Assembly (NCBI GenBank): GCA_019843655.1 | Contig: JACDQD010000007.1 | Location: 28,610,816 to 28,674,815, forward strand | Length of the DNA stretch: 64,000 nucleotides | Reading direction: 5' to 3' | From: Lethocerus indicus | Taxonomy: Eukaryota; Arthropoda; Insecta; Hemiptera; Belostomatidae | In this document: positions 1-12,684 of the stretch, one piece after another | How positions within the stretch are numbered: position 1 is the stretch's first letter | How the letters are laid out: every line of letters starts with the position of its first letter | Program-made: the position numbers and the translations under genes | The notes under the pieces: model-generated | Database searches by the model: none | Told to the model about the DNA's origin: nothing | The model's input: the letters and a program-made list of their open reading frames with translations, nothing else

Positions 1-1700
1 AAGTATAGACAGGGGGGAACGGTGAGAACATTGCTAGCGGAAGACGGCGGTACGTGTCCTTGATATTGAAGTGTCCGTGTACTCTCTCCGTCTCCAGGAG
101 CGTGTCCTGTTGCGAGTCTTCACGCTACGTTCTACGGGACCGAAGGACGTGACCGAGACCGAAACCGTCTTCCATTGGGATAGGTCAGATCTCACCCATT
201 CGAGCATTCTAATACTCGGGTTTTCATTGTTAAATCTACCGATTATCGTATCAATATTGTACAAACAATTCACAAGTAGACTCTATCATAATAATCAGGT
301 ATATGAGTGTAGAAAGGCCCGAAGGTCGGAATGCATTTACGAATCATTATTTGTATATCCCTATTCTCGATTGTATTAATAGAAAAATAAAGTTATTTGT
401 ATCTTGTAACATCAGCATTCGGTCGTTTGTAGCAGTTTGTATGTATTAAACCAATTTCGATTGTAAGCGTATTTTTTAAAATACCTTCGGCGGTCCTATA
501 CCATGATACGTCATCCCTCGAAACGCCTGCATTTAACTCCTTCCCCGTTGCAGTGAAATGGATATAATGACGATGAAATAAATAAGGAAACACTCTTAAA
601 GTAGGCCAATAATAACAGTGCAGTGTGGGTGCCCGAAAAACATCCAAAGTGGATGTTTTGGAGGAATTTCGGAGATAGTAGTTTCAATTTTCGCGACGGA
701 CCGGTAAAATTTCGGGAGAATAATTTTGTACATTAAATTACTTTGAGTATTTTCGGGCGCTTAAAGTCGGCGGGTCGTAAAGGGCGGAGAGTTTTTTTTT
801 GCTCCACTGTAGTGAGGAGGATTTTTTCCTAACTAGCACAAAAGGTCGGCATCAAAGTGTTTTTATTGTAAGGGAGGAAGTTCAGCCCGCTTTATGGTCC
901 CATTGTATTTTAATTTTCGGTTAACCCATCCATCCGTTCAACATTCCTTTTTACTGTGTACGTCTGCAGTGTAAATTAACTGTAAACTCTTATTGCGAAC
1001 GGGAAAAAAAAACCTCTCGCTTCGTGTGAAAATAGGACACGTTCTCTTCTGTACATTCTTCGGAACTAACGCTAAGTTTACTTTGTGACATAACCCAGAT
1101 TATTTCGAAACCTGTTGTCCGGTCTGTGAGGGTTTTGAATACTGTCTTCTTCTCTGTCTTCTTACAGCTGTAGTCCGGTTTTGGGCTGTCCGCCGCCTTC
1201 GGTAGCGACTCGTTGTCACATTTTAAAGTTCAAGTCACGCCAATCGAAAGCGGTACGGGATTCACGAATTTTCCCACCATCTCCTTCAAAGCTAACCCCC
1301 GTGACATGAAATACGATAAATACAAGAGAAACGTGGAAGTAAAACATGCATTGTTGGTAGGCAAGACTAGAAACAATACCGAGGATACTACAATTTATAA
1401 AAAGGATAACTTCTCAGGTTTTTTCTTGTTATTGTAAAATGAAAATTGCTATTGTGAAAAGATTTTTCTACGTTTCTTCCGATAAAGAAGCCGCCCTAGT
1501 GATGGCACTCTTGACCGTGTATCCTGAGGCTGATCTTCTGATAACGGAGGAGAGGGATTCGACGGGTGAATAAGGACGAAGAGTGAAACTGAATGAAACT
1601 TCGTGAACAGGGGGATTAATTCATTCGACCGTCGTTAAGTTCAGGTCACGGTGAACTATACGGAAAGTGGGTCGCAATTTCGCCTTCGAAGCGGTGGTCT
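1..1700. other. No gene recognised
   Basis: Small ORFs only, none with a recognisable motif. A 102-codon ORF at 71-379 (+) has no identifiable domain and is judged chance. Confidence 0.5.
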
Positions 1701-1705
1701 TAAGG

Positions 1706-1996
1706 AGTACCGTAGATTTCGTGTGTTTCTGTCTCCCTCTCGCCGGTTCCCCCTTCTGCTAGACCGGTTTCGGCCGCTCGCCATCTTCAGTACAAGCGAC
1801 AGCGACACAGTGCGGTGGGGATGGCCAAAAAACGTCCGAAGTGGCAAAAGTGACTAACACACAGCGCTACTGAAGACGGCGAGCGGCCGAAACCGGTCTA
1901 GCAGAAGAGCGAACCGGCGAGAGAGGAGACAGAGACACACGAAATCTACGGTATTCCAACCCCTCGCGGAACACAAAACAGTTATTTTAAACCTGT
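1706..1996. repeat. FB foldback element, both arms
   Basis: The left arm starts at the GTAGATTTCGTG motif and the inverted arm ends near GAAATCTACGG and the outer end. A short divergent loop contains a GGGGATGGCC block. Confidence 0.8.
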
Positions 1997-2550
1997 CTTA
2001 AGGAGGCTTGAAGATTACTTAACGGAGTTTCCCCCCTCCAACCGTATTAGGCGAAGAAAATCCTCCGGAAAATCGGGGTCTTCTCATTATAAATTCACCA
2101 ACGATCCGCTCCAATTCGCAGTAGCGTCGTTGTTCGGAATTATAATTTCACGGAAATGCACCGAAAAATCAGCCCCCTGTCCAACTTGAAATGACCGCAA
2201 AATCCGGTACAGTATCCGTTCAAATTGGGTTCGCGTCAGTCCGAATATTTTTTTTATTTTTCTATGTCACTTCTAAACATTTCATTTCCCGGTTACAATC
2301 GGGTAACTGTGACGGGCTGAAATGTGGCACGCGTTCTTGAGGGGCGCGGACGATTACCAGTCGCATACCGATGGTAAGTCGGTCGTCGAGACGGACGCAT
2401 GAGATGGACGGTCGTTTATGGGCCGAAGCAATCATTAATAATAATAATTAGTAATGTTAAAACTTAAATTAGGATTATTTGAGGCCGTTTCTAAAAGGGT
2501 CAATCGTAATTATCATCAGAAAACGAATCTACAACGCTGTATTGAAAGTA

Positions 2551-2768
2551 TTAGGTGTACCCAAAAGAAATCAACAATTTGATAAGATGCATTTTGGTCT
2601 TGAGGAGTTCCTCAAGAGAGGGGAAACGAAAATTTTCCGGAAAAGTGGCCGGAGAGTTGTCGATAATATCGGTGAATATATAGTAGATTAATAATTAAAG
2701 TTTCTTTTTTAGCAAAATAAAATGAATTCCAAAGTCAAAATGTTGTGATTACTTTTGGTTACCCCTTA
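2551..2768. mobile_element. GGTACC-type Tc1/mariner derivative with transposase C-terminal remnant
   Basis: Ends read TTAGGTGTACCCAAAAG and the approximate inverse, next to TA. The plus strand encodes FDKMHFGLEEFLKRGE ... RRVVDNIGEYIVD then a stop, resembling the C-terminus of mariner-type transposases. Confidence 0.65.
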
Positions 2769-3561
2769 TATTTGGAAAACACCGAAGGGCTCCAATTATG
2801 AGTGTTATTTAAAAATATATAAACTTATCGGTACACTTTTCTAATGTTTTCAGTGTTTATTAATAATTTTCATTGTGGAAAATCGTAGTGTAAAAATTAA
2901 AAATCTATTTTATACAGCTCTTCGTATAAAACATATGCGATATGTAACGAAATATTCTGATGTTTGGCCAAGTATAATAACGTAGGGTTCCGATTTTTTT
3001 TTTTACTGTAAAATTTACTTTTCGAGATTTCGAAACGGGACAAACAAACGGGCGACACAATAAGTGATATAAAAAAAACTTTTCCTAATTGCCCTATCGT
3101 ATAATTCTTTATCACTTCTGTGGTCAGATCTTCGGTTGGAATTGGTTGACCCCGCTGTTCCAGGATTTTCCAGTTTGAGCTCCATTGGAAGGTTTTCTGC
3201 CATTTCCTTCTGGAGCCCTTTCAGGGGGGCGTCGTCCTCCACCGTCGTTTCTGAACTACTCCCGGGATTATTATTGCTCTCCAATAACCTGTATTGAAGT
3301 TACACAAACGACATCGAACACTAAGGTGTTTATAATATTTCCATTGTGCGCGGCCGCCGCCGGTGAGTTTAAAACCAACGGTACCGCCTCCGGATACCGT
3401 AATAACATAATAAGGGTAGGGGCGGCGGTTAGGGGAAACGGGAAGGCTAACTCGATCTGTATGCGTTTATATATGCTCTTGAGGGTTCCGCTGTATTTTT
3501 CGCGAACCCCATCCAACCCCTTCAGAGAGAATTTCGCGAATCAGAACTTCAGTAATCACTG

Positions 3562-3845
3562 ATTTCGTATATTTCTGTCTCCTCTCTCGCCGGTTCGGTC
3601 TTCTGCTAGACTGCGGTTTCGGCCGCTCGCCATCTTCAGTAGCGCTGTGTCAGTCACTGTCAGCACTTTGGATGTTTTTTGGGCATCCTCACTGCCCACT
3701 GTCACTTTCACATGTACTGTAGTGTCTGTCAGTATGTCAGTCGTTTATATTTATATATGTGTTCTGTTATTGTTATTGGGGATTATGTTTGTCTTCGGAT
3801 TTTGTTAATCCGTTTTCTAAATGTGAGTCAGATTGTCAGAAGGGG
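3562..3845. repeat. FB half-element (one arm plus loop side)
   Basis: The forward arm continues through the GGATG hairpin into the inner sequence (GTTATTGTTATTGGGG, CTTCGGATTTTGTTAATCCG). No return arm follows. Confidence 0.75.
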
Positions 3846-4043
3846 ATGTCAAATTAGTCAATAATAGTCAAATTATCGGGGCAAATATGGTGTCACTCTG
3901 GGAATTAATTTTCTTGTACTGAAGATCGTTGGGTTCTTTATAAAGAGCGTCGGAATATTCATTTAATTCTTATCTGTGCCGAAATTCAACAGACCTTGGA
4001 TGGGCTATTTGAAGTGAAATCATTCTGTTAAAAACGAAAAGAG

Positions 4044-4282
4044 TAATGCAGGTTCGTGCTGTTTCTGTCTCCCCTCTCGCCGGTTTGGTCTTTCGCCAGA
4101 CCGGTTTCGGCTGCTCCCTTTGTACTGTCGCTATTTGTGACGGTATATTTGACAGTAGAAGTGACTGACAGTGGCCGAAACCGGTCTAGCGAAAGACCGA
4201 ACCGGCGAGAGGGGAGACAGAAACACACGAAATCTACGATATTCCAACCCCTCGCAGGCCACAAAACAGTTATTCTAAATTC
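4044..4282. repeat. FB foldback element, short loop
   Basis: The arms converge on a short loop, and the right arm ends AACCCCTCGCAGGCCACAAA. Confidence 0.8.
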
Positions 4283-4954
4283 AAACAAACTTTCCCCAAT
4301 TGTAGATTGTACTGTATTTCGTGAACAAGTGGACCTCTTCTGGAGCAGACCATTTAACGGTACCGAAAGTATACTTCGAAGAACGGTACACATCGAGTGT
4401 TAATTGGGCTCAATGTTTTCTTTCCATTAGGTTCGCACTCGAGGATACTAATTGCCCTCTTGGCGGCTAGCTTTCTCCGGTGGTATTATAATAATATTCG
4501 GTATCGGATTTAATATTAACTATCCCCGTATAACGGACTCGAAAACCGATTAACTGAGGCCGTTACCAAGACGGATACATCATGATTGACCTCATCCGAC
4601 AAACTGACGGCACCGACACAGGACCTAAAGTACAGAAACATGTCCAACAGATCGCCCACGTCAGGGTGTACTCCAATCGAAAGTATGTTTCATGTATTCC
4701 CGGATCCCGAAATTCAATTCCCGACTCCCACTCCTGGTCCCAATTCACTGGTCGGAATCCTCTCCTCTTTTACCCCAAAACAAGACGTCTTAAACTCCGG
4801 TCTTAGATCTTCAGTAGCCCGGACACTGGTCAAACTGCCATCGTCAGTAGGCTTCTTTATCGGCAGAAACGGTGAACGGTGTGATCAGAGATATAAGCTT
4901 TACTACCAAATCGAAAAGAAAGAAAAAAAGAAATTTTATATACCTGTTTTTTGC

Positions 4955-5250
4955 GAGGGGTTGGAATACTGTAGGTTCGTGATGTTTCTGTCTCCTCTCG
5001 CTGGTTCGGTCTTTCGCCAGACCGGTTTCGCCGGCGCTCGCCATCTTCAGTAGCGCTGTGTTACTGTCACTGTCGGCACTTTGGATGTTTTCGGGGGCAT
5101 CCTCTCACTGCCCACTGTCACTGTGTCACTTGTACTGTGCCGTGTAGAGTGACTGACACAGAAGCTACTGAAGATGGCGAGCGGCCGAAACCGGTCTGGC
5201 AAAAGACCAGACCAGCGAGAGGAGACAGAAACGTCACGAACCTACAGTAA
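4955..5250. repeat. FB foldback element
   Basis: The left arm opens with CGAGGGGTTGGAATACTGTA; the right arm ends CACGAACCTACAGT. Confidence 0.8.
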
Positions 5251-5299
5251 AAAGAAATAAACCTTTCGCGATTGTACCTATCAAATAATCGCGTAATAT

Positions 5300-6040
5300 T
5301 GTCGTAACAACGTGGATTTGCAGGGGTTGAATTCCCCTATACCGGGATTTTTTTCTTATGTTTGGAAACTACCCCCGATCGGGATCTACTTGAAGGGTTT
5401 TTGCCCTTTCCTTCTGGAGCTCTCCCGGGTGTTTCGGAACCTGCCGATATTGTATCCAACATCCCTATCGAATCCCCTATATTTCCGGCACTTTCCCTCA
5501 ACAAGATACTTCTTTTCTCATATTCAATTGTCTGTCCTGTACGTGAAACCCGTCTATCGTCTATTATTCTTGTTATATACACGAGAAAGGTGTGTCGAAA
5601 TTGTGCCATTTGTATTCGACCGAATGGTTTCTTGAGGCGCTCCCTGACCCTATTTATAAACCGGTGGTCGCTTCCACGTTCTTCGGCCGTCCGGGTCATA
5701 CCCCCCGTTGGGCGGTTCGCCGAAGGTCCGGGAATCGTTGCATTTCGTTGCAGTCAGTCCGCGCATGACAAACAGAGTTGACCGGAGGAATGCGTTAAAA
5801 TTTGACCCTAAAATTCAGTATTTAAACGATCGAAATTCCCCTCTAATCTCTCCCGTTTCGCCCTTTCGCCAGACCGGTTTCTGCGACACTGAGCGAAGAG
5901 CAAGCGACAGCGCGGACTACTGACGATTTTTCAGTAATATTCCCCGATCTGTCAACATATACACTTGAACTACGAAGGAAAGTTTAATCGAAAATTCACT
6001 GTTTGTTTTTTTCAAAAATCTTCCTCCGATTTGCCCCACA
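5300..6040. other. No gene recognised; possible dispersed repeat at 5330-5460
   Basis: The stretch around CCGGGATTTTTTTC / TTTGGAAAC and CCTTCTGGAGC has weak likenesses near 3180-3280 and 38570-38660, suggesting an old repeat of unknown class. Confidence 0.3.
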
Positions 6041-6042
6041 TA

Positions 6043-6694
6043 CGAGGTCTGTTAAAAAAGTATCGCGAATTTTAAATTTCCGCTAAATAAGTATATTCAA
6101 TCTACGGTTTTTTGTAGCCTCATGTCTGTATCTCACTTATGCGCCGACAATTTCAGCCGTTGTGAATGTTCGGTTAATCTTTTAAAACTGCTTTTCTTGC
6201 ACGTCTTTTCGGTTCGTCCTCGACTTTTACCCGTTCAGAAAATATCGGAGAATCTGCGTGAGAATTTTGTGTGAAAAATAAAATTAAGTGCGCGGAAACG
6301 TATCGAATGTCGACTCTGGCATAAGCTACCTTAGACCGAAGGCGAAGTTTATCGGAGGTACAAAATGTTGTCAGAGGGCCGAAAAATTGTTGGCCAAAAA
6401 CAGAAAACGCTTATAATGCCCCGGCCATCGTATTCACCGGATCTGGTGGCCCCCGCTGTGACTTTTTCTCGTTCCCAAAACTGAAAGGGCGCACGAAAGG
6501 ACGACGCTGAGCTACAGACGGAGGGGTGAAAAACGGCATCGAAGATGGAGCTTAACGAGATCACAAAAAATGAATTTTCGAAGCGCTTCGAGTCCGGTGG
6601 AGATTACTTTGAAGGGGACAAAATAGATATTCGTAAATGAATAAATAATTTTTGAAAAAACCCAAAATTCGCGATACTTTTTGAACGGATCTCG
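6043..6694 (+). mobile_element. Internally deleted mariner transposon, transposase broken
   Basis: Inverted ends (CGAGGTCTGTTAAAAAAGTA and inverse) are flanked by TA at 6041-6042 and 6695-6696. Plus-strand remnants include SYSPDL, then in another frame CDFFSFPKLKGR, the mariner D,D34D block, and near 6591 SGGDYFEGDKIDI, the usual C-terminus. About half of a full-length mariner is missing. Confidence 0.85.
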
Positions 6695-6874
6695 TACTCT
6701 GTCAATATGCGGTCCCCAGGTGAGATACAGCGTATCTGGACGTCAATTTGTTGGCTACAGTAAGTTTTAAGGTCCTTTTCAATAATAGAGGTCTATCAAC
6801 AGTCCAAATTTCCGCTTTAAATCTGTCTCTTTACAGACGGGTAGAAGGATTCTGCGGTCAGCCTAGTGTCTATA

Positions 6875-6945
6875 TAAAGGGTGTCGCGAAATTAACGCAA
6901 GATTTGAATTCGCCACAATTCTTGCGGTAAAGTCGGCAACCCTAT
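6875..6945. mobile_element. End fragment of the same Tc1/mariner family as 7185-7652
   Basis: The fragment reads AAGGGTGTCGCGAAATTAAC then ATTTGAATTCGCCAC, matching the left end of the 7185 element. The FB copy at 6962-7155 lies between the two. Confidence 0.6.
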
Positions 6946-6961
6946 TAAAAAATTTCACAAT

Positions 6962-7155
6962 TAGACCGTAGATTTCGCGCCCTTCTGTCTCCTCTCGCCG
7001 GTTTGGTCTTTCGCTAGACCGGTTTCGGCTGTTCGCCATCTTCAGTACAAAAGTGACAGTGGCACAGTGCACGGTGGGGATGCCCCAAAAAACGTCCCAA
7101 AGTGCCGAAAGTGACCGCTACTGATGACGGCCAGCGGCCGAAACCGGTCTGGCGA
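6962..7155. repeat. FB foldback element, right arm truncated
   Basis: The forward arm begins CCGTAGATTTCGCG. The inverted arm stops after the GGTCTGGCG part. Confidence 0.75.
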
Positions 7156-7184
7156 ATAGACACTAAACTATTCGCAATTGTGTA

Positions 7185-7652
7185 AAGGGTGTCCCGAAAT
7201 TGACGCGGGATTTGAATTCGCCACCGTTCTTGCAGTAAAGTCGTCAACCCTATTGAGTAAAACAGCCATTTGACAGCCGATAGTTTAGGGTCAGTAGAAA
7301 TGGGGGGGCGTTACGCGATAGAACAACGCATGTTTTCATTGTTGAACAATATTTAAAAAATAATGAAATTTCGGCGGCCACAGTCGGGAATAGTGATTTA
7401 ACTTGGTCAACTGTTTAAACCGGTCAAATGTCAATATCTAAGCGGTGCCTGAGAATCTCCGTGAACATCACAAAAAGTGGATGCGGATTTTTCGAACTAA
7501 ATCATTTTTAGCTACGAAACGCATTTTCACCATTTCTGATTGACCCTAAACTATCAAATTCCTGTTTTTTTTTTTACCAATAGGATCGCCGACTTGACTG
7601 GAAGAATGGTGTGGCGAATTCAAATCTCGCGTCAATTTTTGGATGCACCCTC
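7185..7652 (+). mobile_element. Tc1/mariner relic with about 65-bp inverted ends
   Basis: The ends are long inverted repeats (GGGTGTCCCGAAATTGACGC and inverse) beside TA. Internally the plus strand has broken pieces resembling a transposase N-terminal helix-turn-helix (FIVEQYLKNNE-like, then NSDLTWSTV). Stops and frameshifts make it inactive. Confidence 0.7.
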
Positions 7653-7965
7653 TATTTAATGTATTTATGTATTTATTGGCGCCGCGGTCGGGGCTGAATG
7701 GAATGGTTAACGGGAACAGGAAACGCAAGAGTCCAACAGGTTACGGGCGGATGGAGGTCTTCTTCTTGAAAAACCGGGTCACACCGCTTAGGAATATGGC
7801 CGCCGACGGCCCTCACTACCTCATTCAACTCAGATACCGAAATAACGCGCCTCCTTTTAGTCCTATTTTGTTTTCAGGTACGATAAAAAAACACCCCGGG
7901 GCCGGTTCACGCTAAGGTCGACATTGAAAGTATCCATCAGTAGATAAGCGATAAGAATTTGTTAT

Positions 7966-8158
7966 CAGGGGTACCCAAAAGTAATCGACATTTTGACTTT
8001 AGAATTCATTTTATTTTTCTAAAAAAGAAACTGATTATTAATCTACTATATAGACCGATATTATCGACCACTTTTCCGGCAAATTTTCGATTCCCCTCCT
8101 GAAGAACTCCTCTCAAGACCGAAATACATCTTATCAAATTTGGCGATTACTTTCGGGT
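7966..8158. mobile_element. GGTACC-type Tc1/mariner MITE
   Basis: The left end is AGGGGTACCCAAAAGTAATC and the right end GCGATTACTTTCGGGTA. The body matches the copies at 17244 and 59003. Confidence 0.7.
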
Positions 8159-8520
8159 AAAATATAAAGTGCGTAATAACTTATTGTTAGCAACTCGAGA
8201 GTTTCAAAAAAATACTACGTTTTAAGGAAAACATAACTACCGACAATGCTGGAAAATTTTCTTTGCTACCTATCGGACGTTAATAATATTCCTTACGTTA
8301 TTAAGACGTTTTGGGTCTAAGTCATATATTTCTGGTTTCGAGATATTTAATGAATTGCTTTCGAATAAATTGACAAATATATTATGCGACATTTTAATTT
8401 AGAATTTTACTAGTCTCGCTTAATGGAAGTTTACTATGAATATGAAATTTTGTGCGAATTTCATACGAAAATGTTGTATTTAAAGTTTGAATTGACTTAG
8501 ACCACTTTCATAATTATGGG

Positions 8521-8525
<5 letters not shown>

Positions 8526-8578
<53 letters not shown>
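8526..8578. repeat. (AT)n microsatellite
   Basis: Uninterrupted AT dinucleotides. Similar runs lie near 9169-9215 and 9858-9923. Confidence 0.95.
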
Positions 8579-8582
<4 letters not shown>

Positions 8583-9165
8583 TTTTACTAGGAGATAGAA
8601 ACAGACGAAATCTACGACATATAATTTTATAATCATGGAGATATATTATTTAGCATCTACCAATAAATATCTTTCCCTGATTTACAATATTATTTTTAAG
8701 TTTTTAATTTATGTACCGGATTACATGTTATCCGGTGGTAAACCAGAGATGGTTTTCCGGGAGATAGTTAAGTGTTATAAGAAACAACTTATAGTTATGG
8801 GCACTTATAGTCGATTATGATGTATAATTTATTAACCAGCAGCAGCACTAACGATAACGGATGAGAAACCCAATTTTTACACGTTTATAAACACGACAAG
8901 TTTAACAAGTATAAACAAAATCAATATAAACAGGTATTATAAATTGTTTTTATATTGGCAATAATTAAATTCGGATTTGCCGAATAGCATAGATTTCGCG
9001 TTCTTCCGCCTCTTCTCGCAAGGTTTTCGGCCTTTCACCAAAGCCGTTCACCATTCGAAACGTTTTCTCGGAGGTTGGTGGTTGTCAGGAATTGAGGATT
9101 TCGGATCAGAAGAAGTAGACAACGCGAATTTGGCAAGAACTGTGGAAGGATGTACAGGGATGAAA

Positions 9166-9219
<54 letters not shown>

Positions 9220-9648
9220 AGGTTTAATCGATTGAAATTGGTAAACTGAAGGAAAATTCGAGGAGAATTACAAATTACGCCCGTATATAATGAGGGTGGG
9301 GGAGGCTCCTCCTGGAAAAGGGATAATTGAAAGGTGTTTCCTGTTATTGGAGTAGCGGGCTGTTAAAAATGGGGGCGGAATTGACTTATCGACCCCGATT
9401 ATAAGACGGGTTTGATGAAACGATTTTCCTCGAATCGAAAAATCTGTGAAATTACGCAGAAATATATATCGGAGATCGCCCGGCTCCAGCATTTGGCGTT
9501 CGCACTTAAACACGAGATCTATTGTCGTTAAATTAAACATTTAATGACAATCTTTTATTAGTAATTAAAAAAAAAAGGGTTTATACTGACTGAAAGCCGG
9601 AATAAGAGTGACCGCTCCTAAATTTATCATTTAGGTCATAACTTACTA

Positions 9649-9841
9649 TTGGGTTGGCAACTAAATAATTGCGTATTCTTCTCATCTTTGGGCGGGTGTG
9701 TTTGGCACGCACGACGAATATTTGGCACGCAATAAACGAACATTTCAGAATATACTGTATAGGTTTGAACATGCGTGAAAATACAAATAACGCCATCTTC
9801 AGCTAGTAACGAAACCCGCAATTACTTAGTTGCCGACCCAA
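9649..9841. mobile_element. Short mariner-type MITE
   Basis: Ends TTGGGTTGGCAACTAAATAA and the inverse (TTAGTTGCCGACCCAA) are flanked by TA at both sides. The 193-bp body has no transposase. Confidence 0.75.
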
Positions 9842-9857
9842 TATATAGTTCAGTTTT

Positions 9858-9925
<68 letters not shown>

Positions 9926-10814
9926 CCCGGGAACAGTCCCTTATCACGTGATACGTCCTCCCTCGCGGTAGGGAATTCGGTATATTTCTGAATTGACTTC
10001 GAAGTCTGTCCAGTCGTAGGGCGAGATTGGGTACATAAATAGGTTGGATTGGTCTTTAATATTAGAGATCAAAGGTAAAAGGGTAATTCTCTCGGTATCT
10101 TGTCCCGAGTAAAATGGAAGTATTAGTAGCGGTAATCGGCCAGCCGCCAGAAACTATAATAAGGTTCTGAATAAAACATCGGTCTGCAATAGTGTCGACT
10201 CTGTTCCCTCCGGCCAATTCTCTAAACCTAGTCCGAATTTGTGTCTCCCGGTTCGTCCGAAATTCGTGTCCCGCCTTCTGAATACGGTCGCACTTTGTGC
10301 ACTTTGTATGCACCCGCGCGCTAAGCCCAACCTAGCTAGACACCCTAGTGGACTGCGGATTAAGGTTTTCCCTCCCCTCCCCCACCGCCCCCGTCAGAGC
10401 TTACTTCGGAGGATTGATGAAATATCTCAAGAAATCGGAGGAGGGAAGATCGAGAGGAGTAGGGCTACGGGGGACCTGGAGGAGGAGGAGGAGGAGGATG
10501 CGAAATTTTATTTTTCCCGATTTCTCCCCCACTAGTATATTGTCTGGACACAGTTCTTCGTTCGTATGTTATTTGTCGATCCACAATTGCGTCCGTATTG
10601 CCTTTACCGGTGTTCAAAGTAACACCGCCACTGGGCGGTTCAAAGGTCAACCTGGTCCCCGGTGTTCTTCTCTATCTGAACAACGGGCCAGGAAGTTAGG
10701 TTGGTTATGAATCCCGGAAGAACAATAGACAGATCCATTGCACCTATAACGTGTACTAATTGTTTGCAATAAAAAAAATTAAGAAAAGGCATAAAAACTA
10801 CCCAGCGTAACATA

Positions 10815-10942
10815 TTAGGTGTACCCAAAAGCAATCGAAAATTTGGCGAAAAAGCCGGAGAGTTGTCGACAATATCGGTGAATATATATATAGTAGATTA
10901 ATAATTAAAGTCAAAATGTCGATTACTTTTGGGTACCACTAA
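10815..10942. mobile_element. GGTACC-type MITE, short copy
   Basis: TTAGGTGTACCCAAAAGCAA starts and TTACTTTTGGGTACC ends it; the body keeps the GACAATATCGGTGAATATAT block. Confidence 0.65.
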
Positions 10943-10961
10943 TATATTGGCGCGTATCCGA

Positions 10962-11028
10962 GACGTCACTGTCTCCACGACGATTCTGACACTCCGATGA
11001 CGTCACTACCGAAATTCCGATGACGTCA
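10962..11028. promoter_or_regulatory. Cluster of CRE-like sites
   Basis: One GACGTCA (10962-10968) and two perfect TGACGTCA palindromes (10998-11005, 11021-11028) lie within 70 bases. No gene start is recognised nearby. Confidence 0.35.
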
Positions 11029-11272
11029 CGAACGCGGTTTCGAACCGTTACCGCGGTTCGAATGTCAATCGAATAACCGAAACCCGATACCGCTGGACTA
11101 CTTTTGCCAACGAACCAGCGAGGAATCGGCGGAAAGAACTGGGACACAGTTATCCTATGGTTATATTTTCTTTAATATTAATTTCGAAGCGAGACGTAAA
11201 ACCAAACCCCGACTGAAGAACTACAGGGGTACGGGACCCCGACCAGTAGACTGGAACTGGAACTAGCTGGAG

Positions 11273-11505
11273 GAACCCTCTATAGGCCCGTGTAACTTTC
11301 AGGTCGCATTTCAATTTATCGAGATTTTACCAAATAATTACCAGCTTTTTTCGTGAGATGGCGGATAAATCTTAATCCTATAACGTTGTCAAGACAGCCA
11401 ATATCGATATCAATTTTTTTTCATTCGCATTATACAGGTTTATAATTTGCCGATTTTTCGTTCCCCAAAATTTTTTTGATAAAAATTCGGCCCGTAGACG
11501 GTTAA
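11273..11505. mobile_element. TTAA-type MITE, copy 1
   Basis: It matches 36193-36427 almost throughout (TGTAACTTTCAGGTC, AATTACCAGCTTTTTTC, AAAAATTCGGCCCGTAGA). The right end meets TTAA; the left TTAA is mutated. Confidence 0.6.
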
Positions 11506-11771
11506 GATAGTATATATACATTTTTACGTAGGTAGACGCGCACTGACAACGTCAATCATGTCTTCAGTGATCTCTTCAGTCTTCAATGATGTCTTGTAAG
11601 TAATCAACAAAAAAAAACAAAAACAAGGAGGACGGTTACGGGCAATACGGGAACAAACGAGTCTATTTCTAAACATACCAGAAAAATAGAAAAATAATGG
11701 CGTTGTCTTCCTCAATATCAGATTCGAAGATTGTATTCTACAGTTGCGGTTAACGAAAAAAAATTAATACC

Positions 11772-11872
11772 GCCGATTTCGTGTCTTTCCGTGACACTAC
11801 TGAAGATGACGAGCGGCCGAAACCGGCCGAAACGGCGAGTGGAAGTAGGCGGAAGAACGCGAAATCCAGGTT
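11772..11872. repeat. FB remnant, both arms shortened
   Basis: Pieces of both arms (GATTTCGTGTCTTTCC; CTACTGAAGATGACGAGCGG) are joined with most of the arms lost. Confidence 0.6.
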
Positions 11873-12002
11873 ATTCGGTAATTCTAAATTTTTTATAAAT
11901 TTAATAAGCAATTTTTAATATCCAAGGAATTCCTTATAGAGGCCTGAAGAGGGAGTTGCCACGTGATCCAAATGTGTGAGAATAAATGAATAAAAATAAA
12001 AC

Positions 12003-12222
12003 ACCGTGGGTTTGTGGTGTTTCCGTCTCCTCTCTCGCCGGTTCGGTCTTTTGCTAGACCGGTTTCGGCCGCTGATCAGTAGCGCTACTGAAGACGGCGA
12101 GCGGCCGAAACGGCCGAAACCGGGGTCTAGCAAAAGACCGAAACGGCGAGAGAGGAGACAGAAACGCCACAAATCTACGGTACTCCAGACCCCTCGCAGA
12201 CCACAAAACAGGTATGTTAAAA
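12003..12222. repeat. FB foldback element, almost no loop
   Basis: The arms meet at AGTAGCGCTACT, so it is nearly a perfect palindrome. The right end is CTCGCAGACCACAAAACAGG. Confidence 0.85.
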
Positions 12223-12329
12223 ATAAAACAGGTGGTGAGCCCCCTTCTCCTCTATCTACCGTTCGAATATCAATTGTAATTTAGAGTTGTGACAATAAAA
12301 CAGTGAAAATATATAGGAAAGGGAACTGG

Positions 12330-12630
12330 AAGGATTATTGGAATTGGGACTGTTGCAAGGATGGGGCTGAAGATGGAGGGGTGGGGTCCATGAAATGGGA
12401 GTGACCCAGAGGGGAGAACCTGCCCGTGACCCGCATTCCACTGCAGGCCGGCCTGCCCGGGGGGCCGCCCCCCTCAGTTTTAGCGGTCACACCGCCGATA
12501 TATAACAGCCCGGATGAAATACGGCGTCCTGGAGTCGTTGAGGGACGGTCGAACCCCCAGCCAGGAGCGGGGGGGGGCGTCAAAGGGGTGAGACGCAGCC
12601 GGGAATGGGAGGACCCGGGAGGATGAGGAG
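12330..12630. other. GC-rich block of unknown nature
   Basis: The stretch is much richer in GC than its flanks and open on both strands for 66-82 codons, with no recognised domain. The ATAAAA upstream near 12296 recalls a retroelement 3' end. Confidence 0.3.
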
Positions 12631-12684
12631 GAACGAATCAGTTAAGAATGAAAGGTTAATAATTTAACAAACCTGCTCTGTGGT

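Noticed and set aside
71..379. 102-codon plus-strand ORF
   Set aside because: No recognised motif and no splice or codon-use support.
3015..3284. 89-codon minus-strand ORF beginning MESNNNPGSSSE
   Set aside because: It looks somewhat protein-like and might be a retroelement ORF1 scrap, but no motif or partner could be named.
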